From: Actinomycetota bacterium
Lineage (GTDB): Bacteria; Actinomycetota; Acidimicrobiia; Acidimicrobiales; Ilumatobacteraceae
Length of the DNA: 61,944 bases
Reading direction: 5' to 3'
Assembly (NCBI GenBank): GCA_016213665.1
Contig: JACQZX010000078.1
Span: forward strand, 1 to 61,944
In this document: in pieces, positions 30,708-39,108 of the stretch
How the letters are laid out: every line of letters begins with the position of its first letter
Numbering within the stretch: the stretch's first letter is position 1
Translations under genes and position numbers: made by a program
The notes under the pieces: generated by a model
Database searches by the model: none
Told to the model about the DNA's origin: nothing
The model's input: only the letters and a program-made list of their open reading frames with translations

Positions 30708-31414
30708 GTTCCCTGCGGCCGGAACCAGACCTCGACGACCTTCAGTCTCGCCTCGGCCATCGATTCGCTGATCCCTCGCTGCTTCGTCGCGCCCTCGCCC
30801 ACCGCAGTTGGTGCGCGGAGGTGGAGGGTGAGTCGAGCAACGAACGCCTTGAGTTCCTCGGCGACGCCGTACTCGGTTGGGTCGTCGCTGCTATCGCATA
30901 CGACGAACACACCGACCTCGCCGAAGGCAGACTGACCGACCTGCGCAAGAGCGTCGTCAACGCCACCACTCTTGCTGAGGTGGCCGGCGAGATCGACCTC
31001 GGTCCTTGCTTGCTTCTGGGCCGCGGCGAGGACGCTGCCGGCGGACGCACGAAACCGTCGATCCTGAGCGACGCACTGGAGGCGGTGCTCGGTGCCGTGT
31101 ATCTCGATGGCGGAACTGAAGCGGTGAGAACGTTGATCGCTCGCCTCCTCGGCAAGCGGATGACGGCTGCCGCCGAGCGACTCGACCGACTCGACTACAA
31201 GACCGTGCTGCAGGAACTGACGGCGCGACTCTTCGAGACCGCACCGGTGTACGTGCTGACCGAGGCCGGACCCGATCACGAGAAGCGTTTCTCGGCGACG
31301 GTGCTCGTCGCCGGGAAGTCAGTGGGGGCTGGCGAGGGGCGCTCGAAGAAGTTGGCGGAGCAGGCAGCAGCGGAGCAGGCGTGGCTGTCGCTGTCTCAGC
31401 CGACGGCGCGCTAG
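30704..31414 (+). CDS. rnc: ribonuclease III with an apparent non-AUG start
   Basis: The frame encodes the whole RNase III: LQSRLGHRFADPSLLRRALAH (helices 1-2), the catalytic NERLEFLGDAVLG, SILSDALEAVLGAVYLDGG with the second acidic cluster, and a C-terminal dsRNA-binding domain (KTVLQELTARL to KKLAEQAAAEQAW). The first conserved helix begins near 30731, yet the frame holds no ATG, GTG or TTG before GTG 30821, which lies inside the catalytic domain. I place the start at CTG 30704, which overlaps the acpP stop as CTGA; CTG 30713 is the alternative. From 30704 the product is 236 residues, the normal size. AAGGG at 30696-30700 could be the ribosome binding site. Confidence 0.8.
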   Translation: MSSLRPEPDLDDLQSRLGHRFADPSLLRRALAHRSWCAEVEGESSNERLEFLGDAVLGWVVAAIAYDEHTDLAEGRLTDLRKSVVNATTLAEVAGEIDLGPCLLLGRGEDAAGGRTKPSILSDALEAVLGAVYLDGGTEAVRTLIARLLGKRMTAAAERLDRLDYKTVLQELTARLFETAPVYVLTEAGPDHEKRFSATVLVAGKSVGAGEGRSKKLAEQAAAEQAWLSLSQPTAR

Positions 31415-31423
31415 GCGCTACCG

Positions 31424-32266
31424 ATGCCTGAATTGCCGGAGGTGGAGACCGTGCGTCGTGGCCTGGCCGCGCAGGTCGTCGGGCGTCGGATTACCCGGGT
31501 GGAAGTCGGTCGCGAACGAACGGTACGCCGCACCTCACCACGCAGCGTCATCGATGGCCTCACCGGAGCAACGATCACCGCCGTCAACCGTCGCGGGAAG
31601 TACCTGCTGTGCCCACTCGACACAGGCGACGAGTTGATGATGCATCTCCGCATGAGTGGTCGCCTGTTGGTTGTTCCCACCGGTAGCGAGCGCCCACCCC
31701 ACACCCACGTCGTCATCCACCTCGCCGGCCAGGAACCACACGAACTGCTGTTTGTCGACCCGCGTACGTTCGGTGAGGTCGTTGTGTTCGATCCGAGCAA
31801 CGTCGCGACCGAACTTCCGGAACTGGCGAAGATGGGCGTCGATCCGATTGCCGACGGACTGTCCGGTAAGCAGTTCGCCGCGCTGCTGCAGAGTCGCTCA
31901 CGCCAGATCAAGGCGATGCTGCTCGATCAGCACGTGGTGGCGGGGATCGGCAACATCTATTGCGATGAGAGCCTGCACCTCGCGGGCATTCGTTGGGATC
32001 GACGATCCGACGCGGTCACGCCGCGGGAAGCCGCCAAGCTCCACGCTGCCATCATGCGCGTGCTCGGTGAGGCCATCGAGGCGGGCGGCAGCACGCTGGC
32101 CGATTCGCAATATGTGGGGGTCGATGGCGAGGGTGGCTGGTTCCAGTTGCATCACCGGGTCTACGACCGCGCCGGGCAGCGTTGCCTGACCTGCCGCAAG
32201 GCCGACATCGTGCGCGTCGCCGTCGCCGGCCGCGGCACCCACTTCTGTCCGCGCTGTCAGAGCTGA
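31424..32266 (+). CDS. mutM: formamidopyrimidine-DNA glycosylase (Fpg)
   Basis: A 280-residue protein with the catalytic N terminus MPELPEVETVRRGL (Pro1 nucleophile after Met removal, Glu2). Later come RRGKYLL, LRMSGRL, the DNA-binding helix QHVVAGIGNIYCDE and a C-terminal zinc finger CLTC...CPRC. It excises 8-oxoguanine. It lies 9 nt after rnc and before smc, the same order as in mycobacteria. Confidence 0.96.
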   Translation: MPELPEVETVRRGLAAQVVGRRITRVEVGRERTVRRTSPRSVIDGLTGATITAVNRRGKYLLCPLDTGDELMMHLRMSGRLLVVPTGSERPPHTHVVIHLAGQEPHELLFVDPRTFGEVVVFDPSNVATELPELAKMGVDPIADGLSGKQFAALLQSRSRQIKAMLLDQHVVAGIGNIYCDESLHLAGIRWDRRSDAVTPREAAKLHAAIMRVLGEAIEAGGSTLADSQYVGVDGEGGWFQLHHRVYDRAGQRCLTCRKADIVRVAVAGRGTHFCPRCQS

Positions 32267-32308
32267 AGGTGGGGGGAGGTGGTGGCGTCCGTTAGGGTCG
32301 CGCCCGCT

Positions 32309-35300
32309 GTGTTCTTGAAGTCCCTCACCCTCAAAGGTTTCAAGTCGTTCGCCGACTCAACCACCCTCTACCTCGAACCAGGTGTAACGGTCGTTGTCGG
32401 TCCGAACGGTTCTGGAAAATCGAACGTCGTCGACGCCGTGGCGTGGGTGCTCGGCGCGCAAGCACCGAGTTCTGTGCGAAGTCAGAAGATGGACGACGTG
32501 ATCTTCTCCGGCACAGCCAAGCGGCCGGCACTGGGGCGTGCGGAGGTGACTCTCACCCTCGACAATTCGGCGGGTCTGCTCCCGATCGAGTTCACAGAGG
32601 TGACGGTGTCGCGAACCCTGTTCCGCAGCGGCGACAGCGAATATGCGATCAACGGTGTCGGCTGCCGACTGCTCGATGTGCAGGAGTTGCTCAGCGATGC
32701 CGGAGTCGGGCGGCAGCAACATGTCATCGTAAGCCAGGGCCAGATCGACGCCATCTTGAACTCACGTCCCGAAGAGCGGCGAGCGATCATCGAGGAAGCC
32801 GCTGGCGTTCTCAAGTTCCGCAAGCGCAAGGAAAAGGCGGAACGACGCCTCGACTCCACCGAGGCGAGCCTGCTGCGGGTTCAGGACTTGTTGCGCGAAG
32901 TCCGCCGCCAGTTGCGCCCCCTCGAACGCCAGGCAGAAGCCGCGCGCCGCTACGGCGATCTTGTCGGCGAGCTCAACGAACTGCGTGTGTTCGTTTCCGG
33001 TCGCGAAATTGCCGCCCAGCGCACTCGATTGGCTGCGTTGGCAGGCGAGACGGTCAGCAGGCGTCAACAAGACCAAGCTCTCCGCGCCGAATTGGCGGCG
33101 CTTGATACGGCGGTGCTGGCGGCCGAGTCCGAGCTCACCGCTCGCGGAGATGCCGACCTCAGTGACGAGATGGTGCGAGTCGAGCAACTGCGTGAACGCG
33201 CCCGCGGTATCGCGGCCGTGCTCGTCGAGCGGCGCCGGTCGATGGAACGCGATCGTGGCCAGCTGATGGATTCAGGCGTCGTGGCCAACCTCGAAGCCGA
33301 CGCGCAAGGATTGCGCGACGAGCTCGCATCGGTTGAGGCCGAACTGTCCGGGCTGGGGCCGGAGGCCGAACTGCTCGCCGCTGAGGAGCAAACGTTCGGC
33401 GAGCAACGACGCGCGACCTTGGCGTCGATCGACGGTATTTCCTCCAGCACCTCCGCGGCGAGCGCCGCGGCCGAGGTGCGTGGCGAACTGCGTTCGATGC
33501 GATCGAGCTTGGAGCGTGCCGAGGTCGAACTGCGTCGACATCGCACCCGGCTGGAAGCGCTGCAGCAGCGCGCGGTCAGGCTCGACAGCGAGTCCGAACG
33601 GCTGCGCCTCGAATGCGACGCGGCGCAACAGACCGAGGCCGAACTCGTCGACGATGTCGCCGCCGCCGAAGCGAGGCGCCTTTCCGCCGACGCGGCGTAT
33701 GAGGCAGCCGTGGCCGGCCGCCAGGATGCCGCCAACGAGGTTTCCCGTTGGAAGGCGCGAGCAGAGGCACTGCACCTCGCGCTCGAGAGCGCCCGCTCTC
33801 GCGCCGGTGCCGATCACCTGGCCAAGGTCGACGGCGTGTTGGGGACTCTGCTTGATCTGGTCGAAGTCGACGACGGCTGGGAAGCGAGCGTCGAGGCTGC
33901 GTTGGGCGAGGCTTTGCAGGCGGTAGTCGTAGCCACCCCCGATGCCGGTCGCCGGGCGTTGCAGTCGTTGCAGGCCAACAACGTTCACGGTGCCGTTCTG
34001 GCCATCGGCCCCCGCCCGGGCATGACCACGTTGGCGACGACGGTCGTCGGAGCAGAGGCGGTTCGCCCGCACGTGCGCAGCAAGCGCGCTGGCGTCGCCG
34101 AGTTGCTGGACGCGGTTCTTGGCGGCACCGTGCGGGTTGCGCGCTGGGAGGATGCGCTCGACTTGGTGATCGCGCACCCGGGCGCGGTTGTCGTGACGGC
34201 CGACGGCGATCGCTTCGGCCCCAGTGGCTGGCGCATCGGGGCGGCCGGCGGTGGCGGCGCCACGGCGGCGGCGCTGCAGGAAGCGGGCGAGCGCTCCGGC
34301 GCCGCCGACGCCGAATTGTCGTTGCGCGATGCCGCGCTGGCAGTGGCCAAGCGCGAACTCGATGCCGGTCGCCAACAGGAAATCGAGTTGACCCGCCGAC
34401 TCGATTCCCACGATGCCGGCTTCTCGGCAAACAGTGAGGCGCTGGCGCGCGCTCAGGCTGAGCGTCGAGAAGTGCAGGCCGAAATCGAAACGGTCGAGCG
34501 CGGCCTCGCCGATGCCGACGAGCGCACAGAGCGCGAGCGGGCGCGCATCGCCGAGTTGGAAAAGCTGGTGCCGGCGCTGGAGGCCGACGAGGCCGCCGAG
34601 GCCGAGGCGGCTAAGGCGCGTGGCGAGGCGCGCGCTCGCCTCGATGCCCATAACGCGCTGTTGGCAGGCAAGCGCCAGGATCTCGAGGTACGCAACGCCA
34701 GTCTCAACGAGCGGCAAGGCTTCCTCGAGCGGAGGCTGGCTGAGACCGAGCGTCGGCTAACCGCCGATGCCGCCGCGCGTGCCGAGGCCGCCGACCGCCG
34801 CGTAGCTGTCGAGCGAAGCATGCAGGCGGTCGAGCGACTTGCCGCGATGGTCGACGGTCACCGCCGAGTCGTCGAGGTACGGCACAACGAGTTGTTGGAG
34901 ATTCGCCACCGTCAAAGTGACGAGGTTCGTGCCGCCTCCGAGCGACTTGAGGGTTTGCGCCGACGTCGTGCAAAAGCCGAGAGTGAACTGGAAGACACAC
35001 GTGAGCGCGTTCGCCGACTTGAGATCGAGGATGTCGAAGTGCGCGTGCGCCTGGAGGGCGCCGTCGATTCACTGCGCCGCGATCACGACATGGAACCCGA
35101 CGTGGCCGAGGCGGCGGAACTGCCACCGCTGCCCGAAGGAACAAACCCGGCGGCGAGGGTGCGCGATCTGGAACGCGAGTTGCGGTTGATCGGGCCGATC
35201 AATCCACTCGCGCTTGAGGAGTTCAACGAGTTACAGGAGCGTCATCGATTCCTGGAAGAACAACTCGAAGATGTGCGCAACACCCGTCGCGACCTGATGC

Positions 35301-35791
35301 GGGTGGTCAAGGCGGTCGATCTCGAGATCCAGACCGTTTTCTCGGCTGCGTTCGTGGATGTCAGCGCGCACTTCACCACACTGTTCGCAACCCTGTTTCC
35401 TGGAGGCACCGGCAAGTTGCTGCTCACCGAGCCCGACGACCTGCTGAACACGGGAATCGAGGTCGAGGCCAAGCCGGGCGGGAAGAACGTGAAGAAGCTT
35501 TCGCTCCTGTCGGGCGGGGAGCGCAGCCTGACCGCTCTCGCCTTCCTGTTTGCCGTGTTCCGCAGCCGACCATCGCCGTTCTATGTCATGGACGAGGTCG
35601 AAGCCGCGCTCGACGACGTGAACCTGCACCGGTTCCTTGGTCTCATCGACGAATTCCGCCGGGAAGCGCAGTTGCTGATTGTCAGCCACCAGAAGCGAAC
35701 GATGGAGGCGGGCGACAGCTTGTTGGGAATCAGCATGCAGCCAGGGGGCTCGTCGAAGGTTGTTATCGAGAGGGTCAGCAGCTCAGCGTAG
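32309..35791 (+). CDS. smc: chromosome segregation protein SMC
   Basis: A 1160-residue condensin subunit from GTG 32309 (VFLKSLTLKGFKSFAD); GTG 32279 would add ten non-conserved residues and lies before a TAGGGT -10 at 32293-32298. The head has Walker A GPNGSGKSN near residue 32 and QGQIDAIL. Two long coiled coils flank a hinge at about residues 500-650 (KVDGVLGTLLDLVEVDDGW). The C-terminal head carries the signature LSGGERSLTALAFLFAVF and Walker B FYVMDEVEAALDD. It compacts and segregates the origin region. Confidence 0.97.
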   Translation: MFLKSLTLKGFKSFADSTTLYLEPGVTVVVGPNGSGKSNVVDAVAWVLGAQAPSSVRSQKMDDVIFSGTAKRPALGRAEVTLTLDNSAGLLPIEFTEVTVSRTLFRSGDSEYAINGVGCRLLDVQELLSDAGVGRQQHVIVSQGQIDAILNSRPEERRAIIEEAAGVLKFRKRKEKAERRLDSTEASLLRVQDLLREVRRQLRPLERQAEAARRYGDLVGELNELRVFVSGREIAAQRTRLAALAGETVSRRQQDQALRAELAALDTAVLAAESELTARGDADLSDEMVRVEQLRERARGIAAVLVERRRSMERDRGQLMDSGVVANLEADAQGLRDELASVEAELSGLGPEAELLAAEEQTFGEQRRATLASIDGISSSTSAASAAAEVRGELRSMRSSLERAEVELRRHRTRLEALQQRAVRLDSESERLRLECDAAQQTEAELVDDVAAAEARRLSADAAYEAAVAGRQDAANEVSRWKARAEALHLALESARSRAGADHLAKVDGVLGTLLDLVEVDDGWEASVEAALGEALQAVVVATPDAGRRALQSLQANNVHGAVLAIGPRPGMTTLATTVVGAEAVRPHVRSKRAGVAELLDAVLGGTVRVARWEDALDLVIAHPGAVVVTADGDRFGPSGWRIGAAGGGGATAAALQEAGERSGAADAELSLRDAALAVAKRELDAGRQQEIELTRRLDSHDAGFSANSEALARAQAERREVQAEIETVERGLADADERTERERARIAELEKLVPALEADEAAEAEAAKARGEARARLDAHNALLAGKRQDLEVRNASLNERQGFLERRLAETERRLTADAAARAEAADRRVAVERSMQAVERLAAMVDGHRRVVEVRHNELLEIRHRQSDEVRAASERLEGLRRRRAKAESELEDTRERVRRLEIEDVEVRVRLEGAVDSLRRDHDMEPDVAEAAELPPLPEGTNPAARVRDLERELRLIGPINPLALEEFNELQERHRFLEEQLEDVRNTRRDLMRVVKAVDLEIQTVFSAAFVDVSAHFTTLFATLFPGGTGKLLLTEPDDLLNTGIEVEAKPGGKNVKKLSLLSGGERSLTALAFLFAVFRSRPSPFYVMDEVEAALDDVNLHRFLGLIDEFRREAQLLIVSHQKRTMEAGDSLLGISMQPGGSSKVVIERVSSSA

Positions 35792-35794
35792 GAT
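35789..35794 (+). promoter_or_regulatory. -10 element of the polyamine-type ABC operon, overlapping the smc stop
   Basis: TAGGAT begins with the smc stop codon TAG and lies 9 nt before the ATG at 35804. It would allow the ABC operon to be transcribed separately from smc. Confidence 0.4.
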
Positions 35795-35803
35795 CGGAAA
35801 CCG

Positions 35804-36871
35804 ATGTCGAGCACAAACACTCCGGCGATCCAGCTTGTCGGGCTACGCAAGGTCTTCGGCAGCGGTGACCACGAGGTTGTCGCCGTCGATTCCGTGGATC
35901 TCAGCATTGCCGAAGGCGAGTTCTTCTCGCTGCTCGGTCCGTCGGGCAGCGGCAAAACGACCGTGCTGCGCCTCGTTGCCGGCTTCGAGTCGCCCACCGC
36001 CGGCGCAGTGCTGTTGAGCGGGCGCGACGTCACACAACGGCCGCCCTACGACCGAGATGTAAACACTGTTTTCCAGGACTATGCGCTCTTCCCGCACATG
36101 AGCGTCGTGCAGAACGTGGAGTACGGGCTGAAGGTGAAAGGTGTGAGCAGGTCCGAACGGCGGCAGCGGGCGATGACGGCCTTGGAGAACGTGCGGCTCG
36201 GCGCCTTCAGCCGCCGTAAACCCAGCCAACTCAGTGGCGGCCAGCGCCAGCGAGTCGCTCTTGCGCGCGCGCTTGTCAACCGACCGAAGGTCTTGCTGCT
36301 CGACGAGCCGCTCGGTGCTCTCGACCTGAAACTGCGCGAAGAGATGCAGGTGGAACTGAAGGCGATCCAGCGTGATGTGGGTATCACGTTTGTGTTCGTC
36401 ACCCACGATCAAGGCGAAGCGCTCAGCATGAGTAATCGGGTGGCGGTGTTCAACCACGGCCGGATCGAGCAAGTGGGAACCCCCCGCGAGATCTACGACC
36501 ACCCGCAGACAGCTTTCGTTGCCGGTTTCGTCGGCACCAGCAACCTGCTCTCGGCCGCGTTGTCCGGACAACTGCTGGGCATTGCCACGCCACATAGCAT
36601 CCGCCCCGAACGACTGCGACTTGTGGAGTCGACCGGCGACGCCTCGGCCGCCGGCGAGATATCGGTGGCAGCTACGGTCAGCGATTTGCAGTATCTCGGT
36701 GCCGACAGCCGGGTTAGAGTCGTTCTCGAAGACGGTTCACATCTTCTCGCCAGCGTGCCAAGCGACAGGCTCGTTGGCGTGGCCATTGGGGGTTCAGTTC
36801 GTTTGGCCTGGTCGCAACACGCGGCCGTCGCAGTCGTAGATTCCGATCAACTTCAAGGGGAGAACAAATGA
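35804..36871 (+). CDS. potA: ABC transporter ATP-binding protein, spermidine/putrescine (PotA) type
   Basis: A 355-residue protein. Walker A GPSGSGKTT is near residue 45, the Q-loop NTVFQDYALFPHMSV follows, then signature LSGGQRQRVALARAL and Walker B LLLDEPLGALD, with His-loop FVTHDQGEAL. The C-terminal 110 residues (AATVSDLQYLGADSRVRV) form a TOBE regulatory domain as in PotA/FbpC. It powers import by the permeases encoded downstream. Its stop overlaps the next start as ATGA (36868-36871). Confidence 0.92.
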   Translation: MSSTNTPAIQLVGLRKVFGSGDHEVVAVDSVDLSIAEGEFFSLLGPSGSGKTTVLRLVAGFESPTAGAVLLSGRDVTQRPPYDRDVNTVFQDYALFPHMSVVQNVEYGLKVKGVSRSERRQRAMTALENVRLGAFSRRKPSQLSGGQRQRVALARALVNRPKVLLLDEPLGALDLKLREEMQVELKAIQRDVGITFVFVTHDQGEALSMSNRVAVFNHGRIEQVGTPREIYDHPQTAFVAGFVGTSNLLSAALSGQLLGIATPHSIRPERLRLVESTGDASAAGEISVAATVSDLQYLGADSRVRVVLEDGSHLLASVPSDRLVGVAIGGSVRLAWSQHAAVAVVDSDQLQGENK

Positions 36872-38133
36872 GAAAAGCAAAAGTAACGATGGCGCTGCTG
36901 GCGTCACTCTCGATCATTGCCGCCGCCTGCGGCGACGATGACAAAACGAGTGAGACCACCGCCGCCGCACCCGACACGGCAGCACCCGACACGGCGGCAC
37001 CCGACACAGCGGCACCGGACACGACGCCTGCCGAGGTTGATTACCTGTGGACCCCGAACGCCGACCTGCTTGCAGGGGCGGAAGGTCAGGTAAACGTCAT
37101 TGCCTGGGCCGGCTACATCGAGGATGGGTCCACCGATCCTGCCTACGACTGGGTTACCCCGTTCACCGAGATGACCGGTTGCGTCGTGAACACCAAGCTG
37201 GGTAACACCAGCGATGAGATGGTGCAACTGATGCAGAGCGGTGAATACGACGGGGTGTCGGCCTCCGGCGACGCCACACAGCGTTTGATCAGCGGTGGCG
37301 AGGCTGCCGAGATCGATGTGACCGAATACAGCAGCTACGACCAGATCTTCGACGGGCTCAAGTTGCAGCCATGGAACTCCGTCGACGGAGTTGCGTACGG
37401 CATACCTCATGGTCGCGGTGCCAACTTGTTGGTCTACAACACCGAGGCCTATGCCGCCGGTGCCCCTGACTCGTGGGGAGAGGTGTTCTTGGGCGACGGT
37501 GTCGCCGACGGTGCCATCAGCATCTACGACGCGCCGATCTACATCGCGGACGCGGCCCTGTTCCTGATGGCACACGAACCGGAGCTGGGAATCACCAACC
37601 CATATGCGCTCGATCAGACGCAGTTCGACGCCGCGATTGCGTTGCTCGGGTTTCAGTCCTCCATCGCTAGCCAGTACTGGTCGCTGTACACCGATCAGCA
37701 GGCTTCGCTTGAGGACGGCTCGGTACTCGCAGGTACGACGTGGCAGGTCATCGTCAATCTCGCTCAGGCCAACGGCGCGCTCATCGATGCCGTGAAGCCC
37801 GTGGAGGGTGCCACCGGCTGGAGCGACACCTGGATGCTCTCGTCGAGCGCCGCCAACCCCAACTGCATGAAGTTGTGGATGGACTGGATCGCGTCGCCGT
37901 GGGCGAACTCACAGGTTGCGGTTTGGTTCGGTGAGGCACCGAGCAATGCCGAGGCCTGCGCGCTCGAAGGTATGGCCGAGCACTGCGCCACCTTCCACGC
38001 CGAGGAAGACGATTACTGGACCGATGTCTGGTACTGGCAGACGCCAACCGAGCAGTGCCTCGATGGGCGCAACGACGTCACCTGCGTCGGCTTCACCGAA
38101 TGGGTGAACGCTTGGACCGCGCTGCGCGCCTAA
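36868..38133 (+). CDS. potD: periplasmic-type substrate-binding lipoprotein, PotD-like
   Basis: A 421-residue lipoprotein with lipobox ending IIAAAC near residue 23. A linker of four PDTAA-type repeats (residues about 34-53) tethers it through the wall. The mature domain fits the spermidine/putrescine family: VNVIAWAGYIEDG, TGCVVNTKLGNTSDEM, MQSGEYDGVSASGD and YGIPHGRGANLLVYN. The exact ligand is not certain; other organic amines are possible. Several Cys pairs near the C terminus (ACALEGMAEHCA, QCLDGRNDVTC) suggest disulfides. A very strong hairpin follows its stop. Confidence 0.88.
   Translation: MRKAKVTMALLASLSIIAAACGDDDKTSETTAAAPDTAAPDTAAPDTAAPDTTPAEVDYLWTPNADLLAGAEGQVNVIAWAGYIEDGSTDPAYDWVTPFTEMTGCVVNTKLGNTSDEMVQLMQSGEYDGVSASGDATQRLISGGEAAEIDVTEYSSYDQIFDGLKLQPWNSVDGVAYGIPHGRGANLLVYNTEAYAAGAPDSWGEVFLGDGVADGAISIYDAPIYIADAALFLMAHEPELGITNPYALDQTQFDAAIALLGFQSSIASQYWSLYTDQQASLEDGSVLAGTTWQVIVNLAQANGALIDAVKPVEGATGWSDTWMLSSSAANPNCMKLWMDWIASPWANSQVAVWFGEAPSNAEACALEGMAEHCATFHAEEDDYWTDVWYWQTPTEQCLDGRNDVTCVGFTEWVNAWTALRA
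36967..37026 (+). repeat. four 15-bp tandem repeats in the potD linker
   Basis: Four near-identical 15-bp units (first GCACCCGACACGGCA) encode the APDTA repeats of the lipoprotein tether. Differences between units are mostly at third codon positions. Copy number is likely variable between strains. Confidence 0.85.
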
Positions 38134-38147
38134 TCGAACAAAGCGCA

Positions 38148-39098
38148 GTGCAGAACTCCGCAACGGGTGGAAGGGCCTCCGGGCCCTTCCACCCGTTGCG
38201 CGCAGTCAACCGCAAGTTTCATGGTCGGCGGCGCCTCGGCGTCGGCTCACTGCTCGGTGTGCCTCTTGGATGGATGCTGTTCGTCTATGTCGGGTCGTTG
38301 CTGCTGTTGGTGCTCAGTTCGCTGTATCGCCTGCACCCGAAACAGAGCAAGCCAACTGGCGAGATCACCGCATCGAACCTTGTTTCTGCTTTCAAGTTCT
38401 GGGATCCCGATGTGTGGCCGATCGTCTGGGTCTTCTTCCGCACGACCGGTGTCGCGCTGTTGGTTACCGCCATCTGCTTTCTCATCGCGCTGCCCGTCGC
38501 CTTCTTCGTTTCCAAGGTTGCGCCGCGGTGGCTACGACGGGGCCTGATCGTCGCGCTACTGATGCCGCTTTGGGCGGGTTACCTCGTCAAGGGTTATGCG
38601 TGGCGGGCAATGGTTTCTCCCGCAGGTGGCAGGTTCGCAGCCGCGGGGCGGGGCGACGGTGGCTTTCTGGAGTCCGTGTTCGGTTGGACACCGGGTTTCG
38701 GTCGTGCCGCAATCGTGATTGCACTTGTTTATCTGTGGTTGCCGTACATGATCCTGCCCATCTATGCCGGTCTCGATCGGTTACCGCCGTCACTGCTCGA
38801 TGCGGCGAGCGATCTCGGGGCCAAGCCGTTTCGCACGTTTCGGTCGGTGATCCTCCCAATGCTGTTGCCGTCGGTGGCAGCCGGAAGCATCTTCACGTTC
38901 TCGTTGACGCTCGGCGACTACATCGTGCCGCAGATCGTCAACAACGGTGAAGAGCGATTCATGTTCGGAACGATCATCAATGCCACGCTCGGCGCGCCGA
39001 ACCAACCGCTCGCGGCCGCGTACACACTTTGGCCGTTGATCATCATCATCCTCTACCTGCTGGCGATGAAACGCGCCGGCGCGTTCGACAATCTGTGA
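38148..39098 (+). CDS. potB: ABC transporter permease, PotB type
   Basis: A 316-residue membrane protein from GTG 38148. About six helices are visible, beginning LLGVPLGWMLFVYVGSLLLLVLSS, with a basic HGRRR stretch before the first helix as expected for an inside N terminus. The coupling helix SDLGAKPFRTFRSVILPMLLP is the EAA-loop equivalent. A 19-bp stem starts 11 nt after the chosen start and would lie within the initiation region. The true start may therefore be later, but no ATG fits before helix 1. TTG 38112 is an earlier in-frame option. Confidence 0.85.
   Translation: MQNSATGGRASGPFHPLRAVNRKFHGRRRLGVGSLLGVPLGWMLFVYVGSLLLLVLSSLYRLHPKQSKPTGEITASNLVSAFKFWDPDVWPIVWVFFRTTGVALLVTAICFLIALPVAFFVSKVAPRWLRRGLIVALLMPLWAGYLVKGYAWRAMVSPAGGRFAAAGRGDGGFLESVFGWTPGFGRAAIVIALVYLWLPYMILPIYAGLDRLPPSLLDAASDLGAKPFRTFRSVILPMLLPSVAAGSIFTFSLTLGDYIVPQIVNNGEERFMFGTIINATLGAPNQPLAAAYTLWPLIIIILYLLAMKRAGAFDNL
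38159..38200 (+). promoter_or_regulatory. 19-bp perfect stem-loop between potD and the permease genes
   Basis: Bases 38159-38177 are exactly complementary to 38182-38200, closing a TCCG tetraloop. No T-run follows, so it is not a canonical terminator. Its position just after the binding-protein gene suggests partial termination or 3'-end protection of potD mRNA, giving excess binding protein over permease. Confidence 0.8.
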
Positions 39099-39108
39099 TC
39101 GACCAAAG

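Noticed and set aside
30821-31414. GTG 30821 as the start of rnc
   Set aside because: It would remove conserved helices 1-2 of the catalytic domain, which are clearly encoded upstream in the same frame.
32279-32308. GTG 32279 as the start of smc
   Set aside because: The ten added residues are not SMC-like, and a TAGGGT -10 lies between it and the preferred GTG 32309.
33272-34717. 481-codon reverse frame within smc
   Set aside because: It is antisense to the smc coiled coil, whose biased codons leave the opposite strand open.
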